Positions 5,974 through 12,174 of a stretch of 12,174 nucleotides of DNA are shown here, in pieces. The stretch covers positions 1 to 12,174 of the forward strand of contig JAISVU010000022.1 of NCBI GenBank assembly GCA_031271375.1, given 5' to 3'. The notes beneath the pieces were generated by a model. The model was given only the letters and a program-made list of their open reading frames with translations, did no database searches and was not told the DNA's origin. This DNA is from Clostridiales bacterium. GTDB taxonomy: Bacteria > Bacillota > Clostridia > Lachnospirales > WRAX01. Every line of letters begins with the position of its first letter. The stretch's first letter is position 1. The position numbers were made by a program, and so were the translations under genes.

Positions 5974-7467
5974 ATGAGCGTACAAGAGCAGCATATTAAT
6001 AATGATACGGAATTGGAAATCACCGGGCAAATGAAAAACCGCAGGGACAAGCTCCGGGAGCTGCAAGACGCGGGTCACGACCCGTTCCGGCATGTGTTGT
6101 ATGATGTTGATATCTCAAGCGGCGAGGTTCTGAGCCGTTTTGACGAGCTGGAAGGCACAGAGCAGTCCCTTGCCGGCCGGATAATGACGCGCCGTATCAT
6201 GGGCAAGGCCTCATTCTTCAATATCCAAGACAAAGCGGGGCGGATTCAGGTATATATAAAGCGGGACGACGTGGGCGAGGAAACCTACGCCGCCTTTAAG
6301 CACTGCGACATCGGCGATATCGTCGGCGTTAAAGGCAAGGTATTCAAGACAGGCACCGGAGAAATTTCGATCCACGCGGACACATTTATACTCCTGTCCA
6401 AATGCCTTAGGGTTCTGCCCGAGAAATTCCACGGCCTTACGGATCAGGAAACGCGCTACCGCCACCGCGAGATAGACCTTATCGTCAATCCTGAGGTTCG
6501 GGAGACGTTTGTCAAACGTTCGCGCATAATCAGCTCCATCCGGGAGCTGCTGGACAGGGAAGGCTTTATCGAGGTGGAAACTCCTGTCCTTCAGACCGTG
6601 CCCGGCGGCGCTTCGGCGCGCCCGTTCCTGACCCATCACAACGCGCTGGATTTGGACATGCATCTGCGTATTTCACTTGAGCTGTATCATAAGCGGCTCA
6701 TTGTGGGCGGGCTGGACCGGGTTTATGAGTTCGGCAGGGTGTTCCGCAACGAAGGGATGAGCGTAAAGCATAACCCGGAATACACGCTCCTTGAGCTGTA
6801 CCAGGCCTATACGGACTATAACGGGATGATGGATTTGGTGGAGCGCATGTTCCGCAAAGCGGCCCTGGACGTTACCGGAAGCATGATTGTTAATTATCAG
6901 GGAACCGAGCTGGATTTCGGGAAGCCATTTAAGCGCATATCCATGTCGGACGCAGTACTTGAACACACAGGGATAGATTTTATGAAAATCTCGTTCGAGG
7001 AAGCCAAGTCGCTCGCCAAAGAAAGGCATTTGACCGTTGAGCCGCGTTACGGCAAGGGCGACATCCTTAACATGTTCTTCGATGAGTATGTTGAGAAGCA
7101 TTTAATACAGCCCGTGTTTATTATGAACCATCCGATAGAAATTTCGCCGCTGGCAAAGCGTCTTCCGGGGAACCCCGATTATACGGAGCGTTTCGAAGGC
7201 TATATATACGGCAGGGAAATGAGCAACGCCTTCTCCGAGCTTAACGACCCCATCGACCAGCGGGGCCGCTTCGAGTACCAGGAGAGCCTGCGGGCCGCCG
7301 GGGACGACGAGGCCCAGCGTATTGACGAAGAGTTTATCGAAGCCCTTGAATATGGGATGCCTCCTACGGGCGGCCTGGGCGTCGGCGTAGACAGGCTGGT
7401 AATGCTGCTGACCGATTCGGCGTCCATCAGGGACGTGTTATTATTCCCGACGATGAAACCGCTGTAA
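5974..7467 (+). CDS. lysS: Lysyl-tRNA synthetase, class II
   Basis: Charges tRNA-Lys with lysine in the cytoplasm. The 497-residue protein shows the N-terminal anticodon-binding OB fold (about 60-150, with RIMGKASFFNIQDKAGRIQV) and the class II catalytic core. Motif 1 lies around FIEVETPVLQ, followed by GGASARPF. Motif 2 is YEFGRVFRNEG (251-261), continuing to HNPEYTLLE. Motif 3 is GGLGVGVDRL (466-475), with its ATP-binding arginine at 474. Length is normal for bacterial LysS and all motifs are intact. The order greA-lysS matches the usual Bacillota arrangement, with 53 bases between the genes, most of them heptamer repeat. No T-box-like leader is visible in that gap. Confidence 0.97.
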   Translation: MSVQEQHINNDTELEITGQMKNRRDKLRELQDAGHDPFRHVLYDVDISSGEVLSRFDELEGTEQSLAGRIMTRRIMGKASFFNIQDKAGRIQVYIKRDDVGEETYAAFKHCDIGDIVGVKGKVFKTGTGEISIHADTFILLSKCLRVLPEKFHGLTDQETRYRHREIDLIVNPEVRETFVKRSRIISSIRELLDREGFIEVETPVLQTVPGGASARPFLTHHNALDLDMHLRISLELYHKRLIVGGLDRVYEFGRVFRNEGMSVKHNPEYTLLELYQAYTDYNGMMDLVERMFRKAALDVTGSMIVNYQGTELDFGKPFKRISMSDAVLEHTGIDFMKISFEEAKSLAKERHLTVEPRYGKGDILNMFFDEYVEKHLIQPVFIMNHPIEISPLAKRLPGNPDYTERFEGYIYGREMSNAFSELNDPIDQRGRFEYQESLRAAGDDEAQRIDEEFIEALEYGMPPTGGLGVGVDRLVMLLTDSASIRDVLLFPTMKPL

Positions 7468-7471
7468 GAGC

Positions 7472-7499
7472 AGGTAATAGGTTATAGGTAAGAGGTAAT
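7472..7499 (+). repeat. Heptamer array between lysS and the lipoprotein gene
   Basis: Four contiguous units: AGGTAAT, AGGTTAT, AGGTAAG, AGGTAAT. They start four bases after the lysS stop. The junction of the last two units gives AGAGG (7491-7495), ten bases before the ATG at 7506, the only plausible ribosome binding site of the next gene. Confidence 0.8.
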
Positions 7500-7505
7500 A
7501 TACTG

Positions 7506-8804
7506 ATGAAAAAACTGCGATTATTTATAATGTTATTATCCATAACGCTGCTAGCGGGCTGCGGGCATTTGTATTTCAATGTCATCGACGGGAGCAGCGA
7601 GAGCCTTACCGATGTTATAGACCCGTCGCAGCGTATGGTTTCCTCACGCTCCGAGCCAGCCTTTGTCGCCGCCGTTACGCCGGCTTCCGGTCAGGAAGCC
7701 GAAGACATACCGCCCGAGCCCACAGGCATAAACTACGACAGGGACGTGCTTGAAAGCCCGCTAATCTCTTTCGCCGCGTATAAAAAACCTGTAGAGGCTA
7801 GAGGGTTGTACCTCAGCTCCAATGCGGCGGGAGTGTCTAACACTTTTATAAACAGGCTGGATTTTATCGAGCAAAAGGGTATGAACGCCATTGTTATCGA
7901 CGTCAAGGACGACCTCGGCAACATGACATTCAAAGGAAAGCTCCAATCAGCCGACGAATCGGGGATTTCCGTCGCGAACATACCCGATATCGACGCGCTG
8001 ATGGCGGAGCTGAAGGCAAGGGACATATATACCATCGCGCGTATCGTGTCGTTCCGCGATCAGGCTGTCGCCAATGTTCACCCTGAGTTTATCCTAAAAC
8101 TCACCGACGGGACGGAGCTGTGGACGGAGGAGAGCGGAAACACATTTTGCTGGCTTAACCCATATAATAAGGACGTATGGACATACATACTGGACATCGC
8201 AGTGGAGGCCGCTAAAGTGGGTTTTGACGAAATACAGTTTGATTATGTCCGCTTCTCCACCAGTCAGCGCGTAAAGATAGCCGATTTTGGTTTTGATCCC
8301 GAAAGTAATGGCAATCCTTCGTTTATAGAGACGATTTGTGATTTCGGCAGATACGCGATGGAGCGGCTCAAGCCATATGGGGTGAAGGTTTCGGCGGATG
8401 TCTTCGCTACGGTTATAATAAGCGACCTGGACGCCTCGCTGATAGGCCAGGATTTCACACAGTTGGCCGGAATCTTCGATATAGTATCCCCTATGGTCTA
8501 CCCGTCCCATTACGGAAACGGCACCTTTGGGATTGCGAATCCAGATTTGAACCCGTATGAGACATTAAACGAAACATTCAAAATAATGAATCAAAAGCTG
8601 GAGAACTCCGACGCCCCCAAGAAGGCCGTAATCCGGCCGTGGCTCCAGGATTTCACCGCTTCATGGCTGGGCAGCGGTAAGTACCGTAATTACGGCGGGG
8701 ATGAAATAAACGCTCAAATCAAGGCCTGCGCGGACAATGGAATGACGGAATGGCTTTTATGGGATTCAGCGAATAGATATAATGGAGCTGCGAGCGGTTT
8801 ATGA
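7506..8804 (+). CDS. Lipoprotein with putative glycoside hydrolase domain (DUF4015 type)
   Basis: Predicted to be anchored to the outer face of the membrane: a lysine-rich start, hydrophobic core and lipobox LLAGC give a lipidated cysteine at 19. A low-complexity linker (about 25-95) leads to a TIM-barrel-like domain with the marks of DUF4015 proteins: ARGLYLSSNAAG at 98-109, AIVIDVKDD at 128-136, DEIQFDYVRF at 241-250, SPMVYPSHY at 328-336 and EWLLWD at 415-420. Members are annotated as putative glycoside hydrolases; the substrate is not established. The acids in DEIQFDYVRF are candidates for catalysis. At 432 residues it looks complete. It ends in an ATGA overlap with the next gene and heads the run leading to cdaA, which fits a role at the cell wall. 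The family call comes from motif memory, not a search. Confidence 0.85.
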   Translation: MKKLRLFIMLLSITLLAGCGHLYFNVIDGSSESLTDVIDPSQRMVSSRSEPAFVAAVTPASGQEAEDIPPEPTGINYDRDVLESPLISFAAYKKPVEARGLYLSSNAAGVSNTFINRLDFIEQKGMNAIVIDVKDDLGNMTFKGKLQSADESGISVANIPDIDALMAELKARDIYTIARIVSFRDQAVANVHPEFILKLTDGTELWTEESGNTFCWLNPYNKDVWTYILDIAVEAAKVGFDEIQFDYVRFSTSQRVKIADFGFDPESNGNPSFIETICDFGRYAMERLKPYGVKVSADVFATVIISDLDASLIGQDFTQLAGIFDIVSPMVYPSHYGNGTFGIANPDLNPYETLNETFKIMNQKLENSDAPKKAVIRPWLQDFTASWLGSGKYRNYGGDEINAQIKACADNGMTEWLLWDSANRYNGAASGL

Positions 8805-9292
8805 CGAAGAGCGAAGAAAAAAGAATAATACTGATGACCAAACTGGCTTCCTATGACAAGGAGCATGGCGAGAAGGACCGTAAAATGGCCGAATTCTTCC
8901 GGCATGACTATGTCTACCGCCGCAATGTTACCACGCGGTTCTTTACGCTGTTAGGCAGCCTTATTGTGGTGCTTTTTTATTTCATGCGCCGTATTATCAT
9001 AGAGCATCTGGATATTCTGGATTTAACGGGGGAGGTTGTGGATGATCTGATCAAGATGAGCATATTCGTAGTCTTGATGCAGGTGGCATACACCCTTATC
9101 GGTTTTTGGGCTCATGCGAGGGACTATAACGCCGCGCAGGGACGTATTAACGAATACTTCGAAGGCTTGGATGAATTATCACAGTTGTCGCAGAAGAAGG
9201 ATGAAAAATCAAAGACGGACAGGCGCGGACGCGCCGGGGAGGTTGCGGCCAGACGGTATGAACCCGACGATGGTTACGATTTTAAAGATTAG
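8801..9292 (+). CDS. Small membrane protein of unknown function, two predicted helices
   Basis: The 163-residue protein has a charged cytoplasmic N terminus (1-44), a first membrane helix at about 46-63 (FTLLGSLIVVLFYFM), a short acidic loop (DILDLTGEVVDD), a second helix at about 83-103, then a charged helical tail that ends in YEPDDGYDFKD. Both termini are predicted inside. I do not recognise a named family. The start overlaps the previous stop (ATGA) and the end overlaps the next gene by 23 bases, so it is probably co-translated with both. The position between an envelope lipoprotein and the CdaA genes suggests an envelope-linked role, which is inference only. Confidence 0.83.
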   Translation: MTKSEEKRIILMTKLASYDKEHGEKDRKMAEFFRHDYVYRRNVTTRFFTLLGSLIVVLFYFMRRIIIEHLDILDLTGEVVDDLIKMSIFVVLMQVAYTLIGFWAHARDYNAAQGRINEYFEGLDELSQLSQKKDEKSKTDRRGRAGEVAARRYEPDDGYDFKD

Positions 9293-10550
9293 GGAGCAGT
9301 TAATCAGGCTTTTCAAGAATTATGAAAATGTCGCGCTCTTCGGGGTCAAGCTCCTGATGGGCCTGTTTATATTCGCGAATATTAACGCCGTAGGGAATTA
9401 TATGGAGCCATTTGGAGGCCTTGTCACGTTCGGCGGCGGCATCTTCTACACCGCAGGCCTTGCCGCGCTCTTCGCCATCGCCCCTCCTACGGCGGCCCAT
9501 TTTATTGTCCTTCTTGCGATTATGCTGCAAATATCCTTGTCTCTTGAGTTGATGGCTATCGTCTTTTTAATTGGCGTATGTATACTGGTTTTTTATTGCA
9601 GGATTGAACCCAAGAAGAGCTATATAATAACCGCAATGGTACTGGCTTATTATTTAAAGATGCCTTACGCCGTCGTGCTTACGGCAGGGCTGTACGCCGG
9701 ATTCTCCGCGATTATCCCTGTGGTGATAGGCGCAGCGGTATGGAGCTTTCTTCCGATGTTCGGCAGCCTTGCCGGAACCCAAACGGCGGCTGGCGGTTCG
9801 GGGCTTGACGTAACGCAGATAACGGATACGCTGACCAACATAGCCACTACGATGGAAGACACCGCGACGGGGAATCTCCAATGGGTATTCGAAGCCTTTT
9901 TCTTTGCGATGGCTATAGTCCTGGTATACGCGGTATCCAGGCTCACCGTAAATTACGCGAAGGAGCTGGCGCTGGGACTAGGAGGGTTTTTGTGCATATT
10001 CGGCGGGATAATGGCCTCAAGTGTCGGTGGTTCAGGTGCGAATATCTTGGGCATCATTTTCTTCTCAATACTGTCCGTGGCAGCCGCGCTGACGATCCGG
10101 TTCTTTGATATAGCGCTGGATTATAAAAAGGTGGAGTATGTGGAGTTTGAAGATGAGGACAGCTATTATTATGTAAAAAAGGTTCAAAAGATGCGGAGCG
10201 GGGAAACCGCCCCCGAAATAAAGCGTGTTCTGGCTATTCCCAGCGTTCCAAAAAGAAAACCACCCGAAAGGCCTGCTCCCGCCAGAGGCACCGCTGCAAA
10301 GGACAAAGCACGCGGCAGCGCGGGGCGTACCGCAACGGCCTCCCGTGTCGGCGCGTATTATGACGTTGACGAGCCTGACGATACAGACGGTCGTTATATT
10401 CCTGAATACCGCCCGTCAGAGGCCCGGTCTGCCAGGAAGCCCGCCGAAAGGTCCGCGCCTCGGGGCAAAGCCTTTAAAGCGACGCCGGAGCCCAAGCGTA
10501 ATTATATAGACGACGATATGGATTATGACGACGAAGAGTGGAACAGATGA
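9270..10550 (+). CDS. Multi-pass membrane protein with long charged C-terminal tail
   Basis: About 426 residues with roughly nine hydrophobic segments in the first 300, starting at KLLMGLFIFANI, and a hydrophilic insertion at about 170-205. A cytoplasmic tail follows from about residue 290: it opens with VEYVEFEDEDSYYYVKKV, passes a Lys/Arg/Pro/Ala-rich stretch, and ends with YIDDDMDYDDEEWNR. The EYVxFEDxxYYYYVK stretch resembles uncharacterised membrane proteins I recall from Clostridia, sometimes labelled permeases without evidence. The frame is open back to 9114, but a start there would overlap the previous gene by 179 bases. ATG 9270 gives an N terminus MVTILKIREQL that suits the family; ATG 9258 is the alternative, 15 bases after GGGGAGG. 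The stop overlaps the cdaA start by ATGA. Function unknown. Confidence 0.85.
   Translation: MVTILKIREQLIRLFKNYENVALFGVKLLMGLFIFANINAVGNYMEPFGGLVTFGGGIFYTAGLAALFAIAPPTAAHFIVLLAIMLQISLSLELMAIVFLIGVCILVFYCRIEPKKSYIITAMVLAYYLKMPYAVVLTAGLYAGFSAIIPVVIGAAVWSFLPMFGSLAGTQTAAGGSGLDVTQITDTLTNIATTMEDTATGNLQWVFEAFFFAMAIVLVYAVSRLTVNYAKELALGLGGFLCIFGGIMASSVGGSGANILGIIFFSILSVAAALTIRFFDIALDYKKVEYVEFEDEDSYYYVKKVQKMRSGETAPEIKRVLAIPSVPKRKPPERPAPARGTAAKDKARGSAGRTATASRVGAYYDVDEPDDTDGRYIPEYRPSEARSARKPAERSAPRGKAFKATPEPKRNYIDDDMDYDDEEWNR
10533..10538 (+). promoter_or_regulatory. Ribosome binding site that decides the cdaA start
   Basis: GAAGAG ends eight bases before the ATG at 10547. The in-frame GTG at 10538 overlaps this site, so the ATG, which also forms ATGA with the preceding stop, is preferred. 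Confidence 0.55.
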
Positions 10551-11413
10551 ACATCATTGAATGGATAATCGGCAACCTGAATTTAACAGGCCTACGTATG
10601 CCGGAAATAGGCCTTAGTTCAGTAATTGACATGTTAATTATAGCCTTTCTCATGTACAGGGTCTTGATATGGATTGCAAAAACCAGGGCCTGGACTGTTA
10701 TTAAAGGCATTACCCTTCTCGCGGTTATTTATTTCTTGTCGGATGTATTGAAGCTGCATACTATCAGGTTTTTGATCCTTAACACGTTTGACGTGGGTTT
10801 AATCGCGCTTATCGTTATCTTCCAGCCGGAGGTACGCAAGGCTCTGGAGCAGATAGGCAAAGGCACGGTAGCATTTAACATCAATAAACTTGTGGGCGGG
10901 GACGCCGAAACGGACGACGATATTAAATCCAACGCCGTAGACGAGGTTATCACGGCCTGCAGGAAGATGAGCATGGAGCGCACCGGCGCGCTGATAGTCC
11001 TCGCGAACGAGGTGCCGCTGGGCGATATTGAATCCACAGGAACGCGTCTGGACGCGCTGACGACCCATCAGCTCATCATTTCCATTTTCGAAGACAAAAT
11101 GCCGCTGCATGACGGGGCTATAGTTATAGGCAAGAATCACCGTATAAACGCCGCGGGATGTATCCTCCCGCTGACTGAGAAGGAGATTGGGTCGGAGCTG
11201 GGAACCAGGCACCGCGCCGCGGTGGGATGCAGCGAAGCGTCGGACGCGAACGTGGTCGTCGTCTCCAATGAAACAGGGTTCATTTCTATCGCCTCCGGCG
11301 GCAAGCTATATAAAAACCTTAGCGAAGTAGAGATACGCAGTATGCTCTACGGTATGAAAAAGCCGCCCAAGCGTAAGCTGGCTTCATTTTTTAAGGGTGT
11401 CAACAGGGGTTGA
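10547..11413 (+). CDS. cdaA: Diadenylate cyclase CdaA (c-di-AMP synthase)
   Basis: Makes cyclic di-AMP from two ATP at the membrane; the messenger controls potassium and osmolyte transport and, indirectly, wall homeostasis. The 288-residue protein has three N-terminal membrane helices (about 25-43, 51-66, 76-92), the FQPEVRKALEQIG segment that leads into the cyclase, and the DAC domain with both signature motifs: DGA at 189-191 in MPLHDGAIVIG and RHRAA at 221-225 in LGTRHRAAVG. SEASDANVVVVSNETG follows. All key residues are present. The ATGA overlap with the upstream membrane protein and the YbbR-domain gene just behind it match the conserved cdaA-cdaR pair. In many Bacillota glmM follows, but that would be outside this window. 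Confidence 0.97.
   Translation: MNIIEWIIGNLNLTGLRMPEIGLSSVIDMLIIAFLMYRVLIWIAKTRAWTVIKGITLLAVIYFLSDVLKLHTIRFLILNTFDVGLIALIVIFQPEVRKALEQIGKGTVAFNINKLVGGDAETDDDIKSNAVDEVITACRKMSMERTGALIVLANEVPLGDIESTGTRLDALTTHQLIISIFEDKMPLHDGAIVIGKNHRINAAGCILPLTEKEIGSELGTRHRAAVGCSEASDANVVVVSNETGFISIASGGKLYKNLSEVEIRSMLYGMKKPPKRKLASFFKGVNRG
11405..11409 (+). promoter_or_regulatory. Ribosome binding site that decides the cdaR start
   Basis: AGGGG lies inside the last codons of cdaA, nine bases before the GTG at 11419. It directly abuts the in-frame TTG at 11410, which is therefore too close to be its start. Confidence 0.6.
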
Positions 11414-11418
11414 ACAGC

Positions 11419-12174
11419 GTGCTTGAAACATTAAAGAACATAATAAAAAAACTAAAACCGGGGTTTTTAGCCGCTTCGGTGATTTTGTCGTTCGGTTTAT
11501 GGTTTATCCGGGCAAATCTTACCGATCCGATGTCTTATGAGAGCCTATGGCTTTCTTTAAGACTGCTGAACGAGGATGTTCTTACCGAGAATTCAAGGCT
11601 TATCCAGAACCCGCGCGAGCTTCAAAATGTGAGGGTAAGAGTGAACGTAACCGGCCCCGAAAGCCAGCTGTCGCTTTTGCACGAGAATGATACGATCTAC
11701 GCGTATATTGATTTAGACAGCTCGGAATTGGTGTATATCTCTAACGCCCGTTTAGGCCAGCCCATGCCCGTGCGTATCGGGATAGGGTTCGGCGAAGCCG
11801 TAAACCCGGAATCCTATTCGATAACGTCGATTTCGCCGGAACTGACGGATATTATACTGGACCGTAACGCTAGGAAGCCTGTTAATGTCACGGTTTACCG
11901 AAACGGAACGCCTCCCGCCGGGTATGTGGCGGGTGACACGGAGCAGGAGCCCCGTTCTATCGATGTCGCCGGCCCTTATTCAGTCATCTCTAAGATCGAC
12001 ACCCTCGGCGTTGAGGTGGATTTATCCCAGGCCCGTGACGACATTGAGGAAGTGAGCGTGCTGAGGGCCTATGACCTTGATCATTTGGTTGTGGACTTAA
12101 CCGGTGTCGAAATGGAGAGCAGAGAGGTTCACTTCAAGATACCCGTTTACACAGAGAGCGCCGTGGACATCGCG
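11419..12174 (+). CDS. cdaR: YbbR-domain protein CdaR, regulator of CdaA, 3' end outside window
   Basis: An open frame of 252 codons runs to the window edge. In characterised Bacillota, CdaR binds CdaA and modulates c-di-AMP synthesis. A cytoplasmic LETLKNIIKKLKPG leads into one membrane helix at about 15-30 (FLAASVILSFGLWF), and the rest should be extracytoplasmic. YbbR-type beta repeats are visible: VNVTGPESQLSLL with YAYIDLDSS at about 75-103, and VNVTVYRNGTPPAGYV leading to IDVAGPYSVISKID and VEVDLS at about 155-210; a third begins near the end. The GTG at 11419 is chosen for its AGGGG nine bases upstream; TTG 11410 would overlap the cdaA stop. The gene starts five bases after cdaA, so the two are surely co-transcribed. 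Confidence 0.93.
   Translation, partial: MLETLKNIIKKLKPGFLAASVILSFGLWFIRANLTDPMSYESLWLSLRLLNEDVLTENSRLIQNPRELQNVRVRVNVTGPESQLSLLHENDTIYAYIDLDSSELVYISNARLGQPMPVRIGIGFGEAVNPESYSITSISPELTDIILDRNARKPVNVTVYRNGTPPAGYVAGDTEQEPRSIDVAGPYSVISKIDTLGVEVDLSQARDDIEEVSVLRAYDLDHLVVDLTGVEMESREVHFKIPVYTESAVDIA

Noticed and set aside
9114..9269. An upstream in-frame ATG extending the multi-pass membrane protein by 52 residues
   Set aside because: It would overlap the previous gene by 179 bases, and the added residues are Arg-rich with no pattern of a real N terminus. ATG 9270 or 9258 gives a sensible start.

Overview
The window is a housekeeping stretch of a bacterial chromosome, with all genes on the + strand. 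The gene set and order (ftsH, biotin ligase, dus, greA, lysS, then cdaA with a YbbR-domain gene) suggest Bacillota, most likely class Clostridia. The genome looks slightly above 50% G+C and uses GTG and TTG starts freely. The genus cannot be told from the sequence.

Layout: (1) 1-3663 holds a 5'-truncated ftsH, a biotin-protein ligase without a DNA-binding domain that overlaps ftsH by ATGA, and a tRNA-dihydrouridine synthase. (2) 3664-4520 is an accessory island. A Uma2-type PD-(D/E)XK gene is split by a 154-bp palindromic element flanked by a 7-bp direct repeat, and removing 161 bp restores the frame exactly. A separate 10-bp perfect hairpin lies just before the next gene. (3) 4521-7467 holds a protein of unknown function, greA and lysS. 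(4) 7506-12174 is a tightly packed envelope and c-di-AMP module: a lipoprotein with a glycoside-hydrolase-like (DUF4015-type) domain, a two-helix membrane protein, a multi-pass membrane protein with a charged tail, the diadenylate cyclase CdaA, and the start of its YbbR-type partner CdaR, which runs off the window. Its internal junctions overlap or nearly touch, so translation is probably coupled.

A second layer runs across the genes. Short heptanucleotide tandem arrays sit on or just after stop codons: AG-led, A-rich units after birA, greA and lysS, and a GC-rich version that encodes the last part of FtsH. Two of the arrays supply the purine stretch where the ribosome binding site of the next gene should lie. 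With the split Uma2 gene, they suggest a genome in which small repeats actively colonise gene ends.

The most unusual object is the element inside the Uma2 gene. Its first half folds into an outer stem carrying three perfect hairpins with no unpaired base between any of the four helices, and its second half forms a 16-bp stem with one bulged base. I do not recognise it as a known family. No convincing rho-independent terminator, tRNA, rRNA, CRISPR array or riboswitch was seen.
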